Notes under the pieces: model-generated
Database searches by the model: none
What the model was told of the DNA's origin: nothing
The model's input: the letters and a program-made list of their open reading frames with translations, nothing else
Position numbers and translations under genes: made by a program
Shown: positions 17,469-26,558 of the stretch, piece after piece
Layout of the letters: each line of letters begins with the position of its first letter
Position numbering within the stretch: the first letter of the stretch is position 1
DNA from: an uncultured Alphaproteobacteria bacterium
Lineage (GTDB): Bacteria; Pseudomonadota; Alphaproteobacteria; CAAHEQ01; UBA3637
Assembly: GCA_944392125.1 (NCBI GenBank)
Contig: CALXVP010000010.1
Coordinates: 1 to 54,756, forward strand
DNA length: 54,756 nt
Direction of reading: 5' to 3'

Positions 17469-17721
17469 AAATAAAAAAAGAACGCATTTATCACATCCCT
17501 TTTGCTTTTTACATTCCCTACTGCGGAAATAAAAACTATTTGGCTTTTGTATCGTCTGCTGTTTTTTCTGCGGATTCATCAGCCCCCCTACACACCACAA
17601 AAGTCCAAATAAAAAAGGGATGCTTTATCACATCCCTTTCGTTCGTTATATTTCCTGCTTCGGAAACAAAACTTATTTAGCTTTTGTATCATCCGCTGTT
17701 TTTTCTGTGGATTCATCAGCC
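17469..17721 (-). repeat. Partial duplication of the 3' end and terminator of the parvulin gene
   Basis: About 115 bp at 17469-17584 repeat 17606-17721 at a spacing of 137 bp. Read on the minus strand, the outer copy still encodes ADESAEKTADDTKAK and a stop, matching the end of the intact gene (ADESTEKTADDTKAK). Its terminator hairpin is decayed: one arm has mutated (GAACGC where the intact copy has GGATGC). It is a non-functional gene-tail remnant. Confidence 0.85.
17608..17639 (-). terminator. Intrinsic terminator of the parvulin gene
   Basis: On the minus strand AAAGGGATG and CATCCCTTT form a 9-bp stem with an 8-nt loop, followed by TTTATTTGG. Confidence 0.85.
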
Positions 17722-18860
17722 GTTGTTGCTTCCGTGTCAGCCGTAGCATCGGTTGTATCCTCAACTTCTTCCACAACTTCTTCTACGTCTTCACCCTCAG
17801 CCGGAGCCAATGCCTCGTCCGCCGCTTGTTGTTCGGCTTCTTTTACCGTCAACGGCGCAGGAGCTGAATCGTTTAATTCTGCCGTCGGGTCCGGCTGACG
17901 CAATGTCGGCACTAATTTCTGCACATTGTGTTTCGCTTCTTCTTGTTTCAAAACGCTTTGAATATTGCGTTCTACGAATAATTGACGCAGTTGATCTTGC
18001 ACATCTTCAAATGCCGGAGGCGGTGCTAACCGACGATCTTCAACCAACACAACATGCCATCCGAACGGAGTTTTAATCGGTTGAGAAAGTTGCCCTTTTT
18101 TCAAAGCAAACACGGCTTCACCGAATTCCGGAATCATCATATTCTTTTGGAAATAGCCTAAATCACCGCCGTTTCCGCCTTCCGCATCCAACGATTTTGT
18201 ATTGGCGAGCATTTTAAAATCAGCACCCGCTTTGAGTTGCATTAAAATATCGCGTGCTTCTTTTTCCGTGCGGACTAAAATATGACGCGCATGGATTTCA
18301 TCTTGCCGTTCAATTTGTTTGATTTCTTCCAAATATAAATCTTTTAATTTTTCGGGCGTTGCCAATTCATTCATCTTCTTTTCAAGATAGGCATTGCTTA
18401 GAATGGCATTGCGCGTTTCTTTGATTGCTTCACGCACGGCCGGATCATTTTGAATTTCGGCTTCTTGTGCCGATTTTAACACAACTTGATTTGTAATGTA
18501 TTTATCCAACAAATGAGGGTAAATCATATCAAACGGTAATTCGGCGTATTGCGGAATCCGATCGGCGATTTCTTTGATTTGCGATAAATAAACGTTTTCC
18601 CCGTCAATCGTTGCGACGACAACATCATCACTGCTGTGAAAATACTTCCCGAACAATGTTTGCCCGTTTTCGGAACGCATTGCCTGATACCCGACAATTC
18701 CCCAAACGGCTGCCGCACCCAACAATAAAATACCCGTAATAATCGTGCTCTTCTTTAATCCCGAAGATTCTTTTTCCGCTACGGGCACTGTTTGCGGTGC
18801 AGATGCCGGTTGCGCTTCTTTTTCAATAGGTGTTGTTTCTGCTTTTTTTTGTTTGACCAT
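17673..18860 (-). CDS. Membrane-anchored parvulin-type peptidyl-prolyl isomerase (PrsA/SurA-like)
   Basis: The 395-residue protein has a short cytosolic N-terminus, one membrane helix (about 35-57, STIITGILLLGAAAVWGIVG) and a periplasmic part. A SurA-like N-terminal helical region is followed by a rotamase domain (about 170-265) with IHARHILVRTEKEA, GGDLGYFQKNMMIPEFGEA and PFGWHVVLVEDRR. All are parvulin signatures. It would assist folding of exported or outer-membrane proteins. The last ~65 residues are acidic and repetitive (Glu, Val, Asp, Thr). It is the last gene of the long minus-strand series and has its own terminator. A decayed copy of its 3' end lies beyond that. Confidence 0.9.
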   Translation of the reverse strand: MVKQKKAETTPIEKEAQPASAPQTVPVAEKESSGLKKSTIITGILLLGAAAVWGIVGYQAMRSENGQTLFGKYFHSSDDVVVATIDGENVYLSQIKEIADRIPQYAELPFDMIYPHLLDKYITNQVVLKSAQEAEIQNDPAVREAIKETRNAILSNAYLEKKMNELATPEKLKDLYLEEIKQIERQDEIHARHILVRTEKEARDILMQLKAGADFKMLANTKSLDAEGGNGGDLGYFQKNMMIPEFGEAVFALKKGQLSQPIKTPFGWHVVLVEDRRLAPPPAFEDVQDQLRQLFVERNIQSVLKQEEAKHNVQKLVPTLRQPDPTAELNDSAPAPLTVKEAEQQAADEALAPAEGEDVEEVVEEVEDTTDATADTEATTADESTEKTADDTKAK

Positions 18861-18935
18861 GTTACTCTCCTTATATTTTTAATGATGGCTAGTGGTATAA
18901 TAGTTTCTTTTTTTCCAAAAAGCAATCACTATTTT

Positions 18936-19358
18936 TTAAATATTTTTGAGATGACCTTGTCGCAGGCGTCTTGAAAGTTCTCCGATAAAGCCATGCGCAA
19001 TCGATGGATGCAATGCAATCATCTGATACAGGCGATTGCCACTGATACGTAAAACGGTTGTTTTATCGTTGGCTCTGATTTCATACGGAATCACGGCCGG
19101 ACATAAAACGGTTGTTTCGCCGAAGTATTGGCGTGGGCCGAACTCCGTCACAATTCCCTCTTTATCGGTGCAATGTACGCTCCCTGAGAGGATAATATAA
19201 AGAAATGTATTTTCAATTCCGCTCGGAATAATTTCTTCCCCCGCTTTATACGTTTTTTCTTCGGCAACGGCGATTAAATCGGACAGCGCCATTTCGGACG
19301 ACTCTTCAAAGATTGAGATGTTTTTTAAAATCAATACTTTTTCAAATGTATTTGCCAT
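18936..19358 (-). CDS. Stand-alone cyclic-nucleotide-binding (Crp/cNMP) domain protein
   Basis: The 140 residues form one cNMP-binding beta-barrel: KTYKAGEEIIPSGIENTFLYIILSG near residue 40, then FGPRQYFGETTVL, where FGE fits the phosphate-binding cassette. The classical RxA follows only loosely (IPYEIRANDKTTVL). There is no DNA-binding helix-turn-helix, so it is not a Crp-type regulator. It starts 9 bp after the nucleotide-transporter/HEAT gene. In other bacteria that transporter type can carry such a domain at its C-terminus, so this is probably the separated regulatory module of the transporter. Whether it still binds a cyclic nucleotide is not clear. Confidence 0.82.
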   Translation of the reverse strand: MANTFEKVLILKNISIFEESSEMALSDLIAVAEEKTYKAGEEIIPSGIENTFLYIILSGSVHCTDKEGIVTEFGPRQYFGETTVLCPAVIPYEIRANDKTTVLRISGNRLYQMIALHPSIAHGFIGELSRRLRQGHLKNI

Positions 19359-19367
19359 ACGTTCTCC

Positions 19368-22148
19368 TTAATTCTTTGATAAAGTTTCGGGTTTTATTGC
19401 AACCAAAACACTGGTGGGCAACGTTAATAAAATTTCGTTCAATCGTTCGGGGTTTGTTTCCAACCGATAGAGGGCTTCAACGGCGGTTTCAGCCACCAGC
19501 GGATTGCGACTCTTTAATTCTTTGCATACGGCGGGCAATCCGCGCGTATCTCCGATTTTTTGCAGACAATACAGCAAGTTTGTGCGAATCCAGCCGGCCA
19601 AATGAAACGGCGGATTTTGTAATAATGCCGATAATTCATTTACGGCTTCTTCAATCGTTACTTGCGGCATAATCACTTCTTTTTTGTGTTCATACGGTAA
19701 ATAAGCAATTTGCTTAACCGTTTCAAATAAATCTTTGCGCAGTAAATCTTGCAAAACACCGAGTGCCGTCGGATACGCCGTATAGTCATCACTGATAAGC
19801 ACGTGAACGGCTTTTTGAAACAGGTTGCTCTTATTAAGCAATAACAACTGGTAGAAAATCAATTCGCGCGTTTCTTCAATATCTTCCGAAAGGGAACGTA
19901 ATAAAAAAGCAAAAGCATCTTGGGCTTTGGGAACGGGTGCCTGTTTATATTTTTCGCAAAAAGCGCTTAATTTAAAAATGCGATCGGCATCGGAAAGAAT
20001 CCCCTCTTTTAATAATTGATATTTGCCTTTGTGTTTCCAGAAAATACCCGTTTCAATCATACCGCGGATAATTGCTTTGCGCAGTTTTTGATTCCCCATT
20101 TTTAGCGCGCGCAATAAAATTTGCTTGCTTTCGGAATCTTCTTGCATCGTTAAAAATAAAATCAGCACTTTTTGACGGAAAGCGCTTGTTTCCGTATTAT
20201 GCAACGTCCGTTCAATGAGCGGATAGGCTTTAATGCCGAAGTTTTTAAGTGCAACAAGAGCATTTTCTTCCAAACGCATATCATCCAAACCGGATAAAAT
20301 CAGCGGTAAACATTCGGCGTGTTTAACTTCTCCCGCCACACACAGGGCTTTATTGACAATTTGAATATCCGTGCTTTTCAGCAAGGGTATCAATAAGCGA
20401 ATCAGCCCGACGGACGGAGCATTTTCCATCACTTCCAAAGCCAACATTTTATCGCTTGTTTTTGAGCCGGTTGCCAATTTTTGTAATCCGTCCATTGCCA
20501 ACAGCGCATAGTATCCGCCCACTTTTAAAAAGCCGATCATGGCACCGCTTTTGAGCGAGGGATTATCTAAAAAGGCGGTATAAGAATCAAGCAATGCTTC
20601 ATCTTCGTTTAAATCCGCAATTTGAATTAAAAGCGCTAATGCTTGCCTGCGAACCAAAACGGATTTATCTGTTTCAAAAATAAAACGCATGGTGGAATCA
20701 AAACGGGTTAAATCCGATTCGCTACCCACTTTTTCCAAAGCATACAGCCGAACTTTTTCGGAAGGATGTTTTAATAATTTTAAAACCGTTTTCATGTAGA
20801 ACGGATGTTTTGAAATTTCCAAAATGCGTAAAAAATAAATAATATCATTTGTTGAGGCATGCGGAATTTCGTTTTTAATATAATTAAAAATTTTCTTGGA
20901 TGCCATCATGAGCGGTGTCCCGCGCCATTCGCGTAATTTTAAGGAATGCAAAAGGGCGTTGGCATAAAAATGCAGTGCCATGACTAACAGAAACATTAAG
21001 ATAAGTGATAGAGCAATCAATGTATATTTTTCATGCGATAATATCGGCAGGTAGTAAACCAAAATAGCGCCCAGCATAAATCCCGTCGGCTCAATTACTA
21101 TGAGGCGCTTTTTATTGATACTTTGATCACCGCCGATTCTTAACGTTCTTAACAGTGTTTCGGCAAATCCGTTATAGTTCATATAGAGGGTAATCATAAA
21201 AACGAAAAATCCGCCGTATATCCAGTGATAAGAATCGTAAAAAATGCCGATGGAAAGAGCCGATAAGGAAACGGCCATCACAAACATATTGCCCGATAAG
21301 GCATAGAAAAATCTGCGCCGAATTAAACTGAGCGCCAGCACAAATTCCGCCAGCCCGAATAATCCCCAGAAGGAGGCGATTTGCCTTAAGACACCTTTTC
21401 CTTGAAAGAGTTGCGCCGTTTCGGTATAAAACACGTAGTTTGCAACGGCAAATCCCGTCATGGCAAAAAAGCAAAACATCAAAAGGGTGCGAACCATTTT
21501 GCGCTCGGCAAAATCTTGCGCTTCACCGCTTTTAAACGTAAACATTTCTTTCGGAACGGGTTTCATTTGCGTTAAGATATAAATGCCGGCAAAGAAAGCC
21601 ACCAGTAAGGCCATGGCAAAATAAAGCAGTCCGTAAGCGCCGATATTGACAAAGTATACAAACGCTCCGGCGGTACCGTATCCGATTGCCTCACAGGCCA
21701 GCACGAAAATGAATTTAAGTGAGTTTGTCGTTAATTTGAAAAAGCGGGCGCATACCGACCAGAAAACAGCGTTAATCAAAATAAAAAAGCCGTATTTTGC
21801 AATAAATAAAGCATCATATCTGCCGATAACCCGATATTCAATCATACCGATAAGAAGCATCAGTATCAGCAGTAAAAGGCCGGTTATCCAGACGGCGCCA
21901 TAGCCTTTTCGGCGCGAAAGAAAACGCGTTTCGTAGCCCGTAAACGCCATCATAACCGAAACGGCAATCAAGTCAATGCCGATGGTGCGGTGCGTTGTCA
22001 ACGTCAAAAAAAGTTGAACGGCGCTGATATCCAAAAAGGTGAGGGCAACGGATTTAATGGTTGCCAGCCCCATTATGAACAGCAATAATCCGATATGAAA
22101 TGCCGGCATGTGCGATGCCCGAATGAATACCTTTTTAAATATACTCAT
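19368..22148 (-). CDS. NTT/MFS-like nucleotide transporter fused to HEAT repeats
   Basis: Residues 1 to about 420 hold 11-12 hydrophobic helices of the MFS-like type seen in ADP/ATP translocase (NTT/TLC) relatives. Residues ~440-926 are soluble, made of ~35-residue helical repeats such as LLKHPSEKVRLYALEKVG and KSRNPLVAETAVEALYRLE, which are HEAT repeats. Fusions of NTT-type transporters to HEAT repeats and a cNMP domain are known in several bacteria. Here the cNMP domain is a separate gene 9 bp downstream. The transported substrate cannot be inferred. It lies 90 bp after ftsY in the same direction. The membrane part could also be a scaffold rather than an active transporter. Confidence 0.75.
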   Translation of the reverse strand: MSIFKKVFIRASHMPAFHIGLLLFIMGLATIKSVALTFLDISAVQLFLTLTTHRTIGIDLIAVSVMMAFTGYETRFLSRRKGYGAVWITGLLLLILMLLIGMIEYRVIGRYDALFIAKYGFFILINAVFWSVCARFFKLTTNSLKFIFVLACEAIGYGTAGAFVYFVNIGAYGLLYFAMALLVAFFAGIYILTQMKPVPKEMFTFKSGEAQDFAERKMVRTLLMFCFFAMTGFAVANYVFYTETAQLFQGKGVLRQIASFWGLFGLAEFVLALSLIRRRFFYALSGNMFVMAVSLSALSIGIFYDSYHWIYGGFFVFMITLYMNYNGFAETLLRTLRIGGDQSINKKRLIVIEPTGFMLGAILVYYLPILSHEKYTLIALSLILMFLLVMALHFYANALLHSLKLREWRGTPLMMASKKIFNYIKNEIPHASTNDIIYFLRILEISKHPFYMKTVLKLLKHPSEKVRLYALEKVGSESDLTRFDSTMRFIFETDKSVLVRRQALALLIQIADLNEDEALLDSYTAFLDNPSLKSGAMIGFLKVGGYYALLAMDGLQKLATGSKTSDKMLALEVMENAPSVGLIRLLIPLLKSTDIQIVNKALCVAGEVKHAECLPLILSGLDDMRLEENALVALKNFGIKAYPLIERTLHNTETSAFRQKVLILFLTMQEDSESKQILLRALKMGNQKLRKAIIRGMIETGIFWKHKGKYQLLKEGILSDADRIFKLSAFCEKYKQAPVPKAQDAFAFLLRSLSEDIEETRELIFYQLLLLNKSNLFQKAVHVLISDDYTAYPTALGVLQDLLRKDLFETVKQIAYLPYEHKKEVIMPQVTIEEAVNELSALLQNPPFHLAGWIRTNLLYCLQKIGDTRGLPAVCKELKSRNPLVAETAVEALYRLETNPERLNEILLTLPTSVLVAIKPETLSKN

Positions 22149-22238
22149 CTTCTTTTATTCCCGCTTTATTCTCGCTTTTGTTTCTTTTTATCACTTATAA
22201 CGTTATATCCTTCCGATTTGTTCGCCGATTGGTTTTAT

Positions 22239-23120
22239 TTACTCTTGCTCTCCCAATAATGCGTCAACATATTCTTCCGCCGTAAACGTATTTAAATCAT
22301 CTACTTGTTCGCCGACGCCGATCGCGTGAATCGGTAATTTAAATTTATCCGTCAGTGCCAGTAAAATACCGCCTTTTGCCGTGCCGTCCAGCTTTGTCAT
22401 AATTAAACCCGTTACTTTCGTCATCTGCGAAAACGTTTCAACCTGCATCAGGGCATTTTGCCCGACGGTTGCATCTAATACGAGTAAACCGGCATGCGGT
22501 GCCGTTTCATCGCATTTTCGGATAACGCGGACAATTTTGCCGAGTTCATCCATTAAATCCGTTCGGTTGTGTAATCTGCCGGCCGTATCAATTAAAATAA
22601 TGTCATCGCCGTTTTTCTGTGCGGTTTTAATGGCGTCAAAAATAAGCCCTGCCGAATCGGCATTCGGCTTTGTGTAAACGGGACAACCGATTTTTTCACC
22701 CCACTTTTGGAGTTGTTCCGAAGCCCCCGCCCGAAAGGTATCTCCCGCTACCAGAGAAATACGGTATCCTTGCTTTTTATACTGCATTCCCAATTTCCCG
22801 ATAGTGGTTGTTTTTCCCGCACCGTTGACGCCGATCATCAAAATAATAAACGGCTTTTTCGTTGTATCAATTTGCAACGGGTGCGCAACGGGTTCCAATT
22901 TTTCAATTAATGTTTCGCGAATAATGGCGCGCGTTTCGGTAACATCTTTCGGATGACGCGATTTTAAAACTTCTATCAATTCGGTTGTGGTTTTAATGCC
23001 CACATCGGCTTGCAATAAAGATTCCTCCAATGCGTCCAAAGATGACATATCCATCTTGACGCCCGTTAAAATACGGGCTGTTTTTTTAAGTCCGAATTTA
23101 AGCTTCTCCAACCAGCTCAT
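22239..23120 (-). CDS. ftsY: Signal recognition particle receptor FtsY
   Basis: FtsY docks the SRP-ribosome complex at the inner membrane. The NG domain is complete: P-loop GVNGAGKTTTIGKLG near residue 100, DTFRAGASEQLQ, the G3 motif DTAGRLHN near 185, G4 TKLDGTAKGG near 245 and closing GVGEQVDDL. The acidic A domain of many proteobacterial FtsY proteins is absent; the protein starts directly with the N domain helix SWLEKLKFGLKK. I chose the ATG giving MSWLEK over one five codons earlier. It overlaps the end of mtaB by about 23 bp, so coupled translation is likely. Confidence 0.96.
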   Translation of the reverse strand: MSWLEKLKFGLKKTARILTGVKMDMSSLDALEESLLQADVGIKTTTELIEVLKSRHPKDVTETRAIIRETLIEKLEPVAHPLQIDTTKKPFIILMIGVNGAGKTTTIGKLGMQYKKQGYRISLVAGDTFRAGASEQLQKWGEKIGCPVYTKPNADSAGLIFDAIKTAQKNGDDIILIDTAGRLHNRTDLMDELGKIVRVIRKCDETAPHAGLLVLDATVGQNALMQVETFSQMTKVTGLIMTKLDGTAKGGILLALTDKFKLPIHAIGVGEQVDDLNTFTAEEYVDALLGEQE

Positions 23121-24318
23121 GACCGCTCCTTTCAAGAATGTGCACGGGGATAATGTCTCCGATTTTTATATTGTCGCCCGTTACATTCACTTTAAGATAA
23201 TTCTCCGTATATCCCTGCATATATCCCGAATCCTCTTGTTCAATTAAAACATGCTTTGTTTGCCCCATCAAAGAATCCAGCAATTTTTCTTCCAACTTCA
23301 AACCGCATTTTCGCAATTCGGCCGCGCGTTCTTTGCGAACGGATATATCTACCATCGGCATTTTTGACGCAGATGTGCCCGGCCGAACGGAGTAGGGGAA
23401 TACATGCAACAGCGAAATTTGTGCTTCTTCAACCAGCCGGACGGTTTTTAAAAATTGTGCTTCTGTTTCCGTCGGAAAGCCCGTAATAAAATCGGCGCCG
23501 AAAACCATATCGGGGCGCACTTTCCTTAGCTTATGGCAAAAGTCAATCACTTGCTCGCGCGTATGGCGACGCCCCATTCTCTTTAAAACTAAATTATCCC
23601 CTGCCTGAACGGATAAATGTAAATGGGGCATCAGCGCGGGAAATTCCTCAAATAGGGTAATTAATTCATCGTCAACACAAGCCGGATCCACCGAGCCGAG
23701 GCGCAAGCGCTTTAAATTCGGCAACGATGTCAGCATTGTGCGAAGGAGTGTATTCAATCCGTAGGGGTATGAGGTAATGTCTACGCCCGTTAATACGATT
23801 TCTGAAATGCCGTTGTTTAAAAACTGCTTTGCCTGTGCCAACACGCGTTCGGGTGATAACCCTTTATTATGCCCGCGCGCTTGCCTGACAATGCAAAACG
23901 TGCAAGCATGATTGCAACCTTGTTGAATTTGTAAAAATGCACGTGTGCGCCCTTCAAAATCCGTTACAATCGGTAGTTCAAATTGTTCCGCGCAGGCGTC
24001 AATATCTCCCACAAGCACTTTTTCATTCCCGAACAACGCCTCACGTGTAAGTTTTTCGCGATTACCCAATACCCGATAAACCTCAGGCATTTGAGCATAT
24101 TCTTCGGGATGGAGTTGTGCCGCACAACCCGTTACGATAATTTTCATCTCGGGAAATTCGCGATGCGCTTTGCGAATGGCTTGGCGACATTGTCGTTCAG
24201 CTTCTCCCGTCACGGCACAAGTATTCACAAGAATCACATCATCCAACCCTTCACCGATTTGATGAATGAGCGACGATTCAAACGTATTAAGCCGACAACC
24301 GAACGTTAATATCTTCAT
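23098..24318 (-). CDS. mtaB: tRNA t6A37 methylthiotransferase MtaB
   Basis: This 406-residue radical-SAM methylthiotransferase adds a methylthio group to t6A37 of tRNAs. The N-terminal UPF0004 domain has its three cluster cysteines in FGCRLN, NTCAVT and TGCAAQ. The radical-SAM cluster motif is GCNHACTFCIV near residue 150. A TRAM-type C-terminal domain follows. FGCRLN and the missing MiaB-specific blocks favour MtaB over MiaB, and a true miaB is present nearby. Six CTATCT hexamers lie between its start and the preceding corC gene and replace a normal ribosome-binding site. Confidence 0.93.
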   Translation of the reverse strand: MKILTFGCRLNTFESSLIHQIGEGLDDVILVNTCAVTGEAERQCRQAIRKAHREFPEMKIIVTGCAAQLHPEEYAQMPEVYRVLGNREKLTREALFGNEKVLVGDIDACAEQFELPIVTDFEGRTRAFLQIQQGCNHACTFCIVRQARGHNKGLSPERVLAQAKQFLNNGISEIVLTGVDITSYPYGLNTLLRTMLTSLPNLKRLRLGSVDPACVDDELITLFEEFPALMPHLHLSVQAGDNLVLKRMGRRHTREQVIDFCHKLRKVRPDMVFGADFITGFPTETEAQFLKTVRLVEEAQISLLHVFPYSVRPGTSASKMPMVDISVRKERAAELRKCGLKLEEKLLDSLMGQTKHVLIEQEDSGYMQGYTENYLKVNVTGDNIKIGDIIPVHILERSGHELVGEA

Positions 24319-24324
24319 TCTTTT

Positions 24325-24360
24325 CTATCTCTATCTCTATCTCTATCTCTATCTCTATCT
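24325..24360. repeat. (CTATCT)6 microsatellite before mtaB
   Basis: Six perfect hexamers lie 7 bp upstream of the mtaB ATG, in the 50-bp gap after corC. On the coding strand they read AGATAG repeats, purine-rich but without a good Shine-Dalgarno. Changes in copy number would alter the leader length in 6-nt steps. Confidence 0.95.
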
Positions 24361-24368
24361 TTAATTCT

Positions 24369-25340
24369 TTATTTTGCCTTCGCTTCTTTGCCTTTTTTTC
24401 TTGTTTTGAGCGCCTTTAATTTTCCCTTTAAATCAAATTGTTTCAGCCCGAGTTTTTTCTTCTTTTCCGGTGCTTTTTTCTTCTTTTGATTTTCTTTTAT
24501 TTTTTTGAAATGCGTAATTTTAACTTGTTTGACATGCCGTGCATCCGCATCCGTAATTTCAAAGACAACGCCGGAGGAATGCGTTATTTTTTCGCCCACT
24601 TTCGGCAACCTGCCGGCCAAATACGAAACAAGTCCGCCAATGGTATCCACATCGCTGTTCTTTTCGTCATCCGTTAAGAAAAATCCAATTCTTTCTTCCA
24701 ACGCCGATAACAAAATGCGGGCATCGGCTTGAATGAGCGAATTGCCGATTTTGTGTAATACGGGCGTTGCATCTAACGCATCATGCTCATCTTCAATTTC
24801 GCCGACGATTTCTTCCAATAAATCTTCCAACGTAATTAATCCGCCCGTTCCGCCGTATTCATCTATCACAACAGCCATTTGCGTGCATTTTGCCTGCATA
24901 TCGCGCAACAAATCTAATGCTCTGACCGAGGCGGGAACGTATAACACGTTATTGGTCATAATCTCTTTCAGCGTAATATCCGTATGGGTTAAAACAGCGC
25001 AAAGCAAATCTTTTGCATGCACAACGCCCACAATATTATCCAATGTGCCATCGTAAACCGGTATCCGCGTAAATTTATCTTCCACGATAATTTTTGAAAG
25101 TTGTTCCAATGAGGCATTGATTGAAACCGCCGTTATATCAATATTCGGAATGCAAATATGCCCCGCGCGAATATCTTTTAATTTGAATAAGTTTTTCAGT
25201 AAATTTAATTCGTCGGGATCAACCAGCACTTTATCACCGCGTTCTTCCCGTTCATCCATAATCTCTTCAATCGTTTCAATAACTTGTTCTTCTTCCGGAT
25301 GCTTTGTGAAATACGATTTGATTTTTTGTAAAAATTCCAT
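24369..25340 (-). CDS. corC: CorC/YbeX-type CBS-domain protein
   Basis: The 323-residue protein has two CBS motifs (IPVYDGTLDNIVGVVHAKDL near residue 95 and a second ending MAVVIDEYGGTGGLITLEDL near 170), then a CorC_HlyC domain with GLVSYLAGRLPKVGE. CorC-family proteins are tied to Mg2+/Co2+ homeostasis; this member has no transmembrane segment, like YbeX. The last ~45 residues are an unusual Lys-rich tail, suggesting contact with nucleic acid or ribosomes. It follows ybeY by 11 bp in the classic miaB-phoH-ybeY-corC order. No lnt gene follows; mtaB takes its place. Confidence 0.92.
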   Translation of the reverse strand: MEFLQKIKSYFTKHPEEEQVIETIEEIMDEREERGDKVLVDPDELNLLKNLFKLKDIRAGHICIPNIDITAVSINASLEQLSKIIVEDKFTRIPVYDGTLDNIVGVVHAKDLLCAVLTHTDITLKEIMTNNVLYVPASVRALDLLRDMQAKCTQMAVVIDEYGGTGGLITLEDLLEEIVGEIEDEHDALDATPVLHKIGNSLIQADARILLSALEERIGFFLTDDEKNSDVDTIGGLVSYLAGRLPKVGEKITHSSGVVFEITDADARHVKQVKITHFKKIKENQKKKKAPEKKKKLGLKQFDLKGKLKALKTRKKGKEAKAK

Positions 25341-25351
25341 TTTGTTTTCCG

Positions 25352-25825
25352 TTAATCTTCCAGATTGCGATAAGGGTCGTCGTAGCCGAGCGCTTGCATA
25401 AGTTTTGTCTCTAACGCCTCCATCTCGTGAGCCTCTTCCAAAACAAGATGATCATATCCTTGCAAGTGCAGGGTGCCGTGAATTAAAAGATGTGCCAAAT
25501 GCGATTCAAAGGATTGCCCCAGCGCTTCCGCTTCCTTTAAAACCGTTTCATACGCCACAATAATATCTCCTGCCAACCACGGAATTTTGGATTCCGGCGG
25601 TGGCGGATTGCCCGTTTCAAAAGAGAGAACGTTTGTGGGCATATCCTTTCCGCGATATTGTTTATTAAGTTGCCATACAAACGCATCGTCCGCCAACACG
25701 AGCGAAATTTCCGCCGGCTCTTGCGATTGCCAAGCAAAACGAATAATCCGTTTGCAAAAAGAGCGGATGTTTTTAATGTGGTCTTTATAGCGGTTGTCGT
25801 TGACTTGTATTTGTATGTCAGGCAT
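25352..25825 (-). CDS. ybeY: Endoribonuclease YbeY (rRNA maturation factor)
   Basis: The 157-residue metalloprotein carries the zinc motif HGTLHLQGYDH, with His116, His120 and His126 as ligands. The conserved MPTNVLSFE block is at about 62-70. YbeY takes part in 16S rRNA 3'-end maturation and ribosome quality control. Its start overlaps the phoH stop by 8 bp, and corC starts 11 bp after its stop, so the three are one translational unit. Confidence 0.97.
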   Translation of the reverse strand: MPDIQIQVNDNRYKDHIKNIRSFCKRIIRFAWQSQEPAEISLVLADDAFVWQLNKQYRGKDMPTNVLSFETGNPPPPESKIPWLAGDIIVAYETVLKEAEALGQSFESHLAHLLIHGTLHLQGYDHLVLEEAHEMEALETKLMQALGYDDPYRNLED

Positions 25826-26531
25826 TCGCTTTCTCTTCTTCCGCCTGACGGGCTTGCTCGTAGGCTTTAACGATTTTTGAGACGAGTCCGTGCCTTACAA
25901 CATCTTTTTCCGTAAATGTTACAAACGCAATTTCAGGCACATTTTTCAATGTATGAATCGCGTCCAACAAACCGGATTTAACCCCGCGCGGTAAGTCGGT
26001 TTGCGTCAAGTCGCCGTTGATAATCATGCGCGAACCTTCGCCGAGACGCGTTAAAAACATTTTCATTTGCATGGCAGTTGTATTTTGGGCTTCGTCCAAA
26101 ATAACCACTGAATGACTGAGTGTCCGCCCCCGCATATAAGCGAGCGGGGCAATTTCAATTTCTCCGCATTCCAGTTTTTTATCCACAATATCTGCCGGCA
26201 ACATTTCGTATAACGCGTCGTAAAGCGGACGTAAATACGGATCGATTTTTTCTTTTAAATTACCGGGTAAAAAACCTAAATTTTCACCGGCTTCAACGGC
26301 GGGACGCGTTAAAATAATCCGATCCACTTTTCCTTCCAACATGGAAGCAACGGCTTTGGCAACGGCTAAAAATGTTTTCCCCGTTCCGGCAGGCCCTAAG
26401 CCGAACACCATTTCGTGTTTATTCATCGCTTCAATAAATACGCCTTGCATTTCCGTGCGCGGACTGATGTGGCGCTTTTTAGTTTTAAGTGTTAACTCCG
26501 AGGCGGCGTATGTTTCATTTTCGGGTTTCAT
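25818..26531 (-). CDS. PhoH-like ATPase (PhoL/YbeZ)
   Basis: At 237 residues this is shorter than the usual ~320. It keeps the whole PhoH ATPase domain but has only a short N-terminus before it. Walker A is GPAGTGKT at about 43-50 and Walker B is VVILDEAQNT near residue 138. RPAVEAGENLGFLPG and the NGDLTQTDLP block are family signatures. PhoH-like ATPases next to ybeY are thought to act in RNA metabolism. It sits 27 bp after miaB and overlaps ybeY by 8 bp. Confidence 0.94.
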   Translation of the reverse strand: MKPENETYAASELTLKTKKRHISPRTEMQGVFIEAMNKHEMVFGLGPAGTGKTFLAVAKAVASMLEGKVDRIILTRPAVEAGENLGFLPGNLKEKIDPYLRPLYDALYEMLPADIVDKKLECGEIEIAPLAYMRGRTLSHSVVILDEAQNTTAMQMKMFLTRLGEGSRMIINGDLTQTDLPRGVKSGLLDAIHTLKNVPEIAFVTFTEKDVVRHGLVSKIVKAYEQARQAEEEKANA

Positions 26532-26558
26532 AACTATCCTTTCATCTTTACTTGATTT

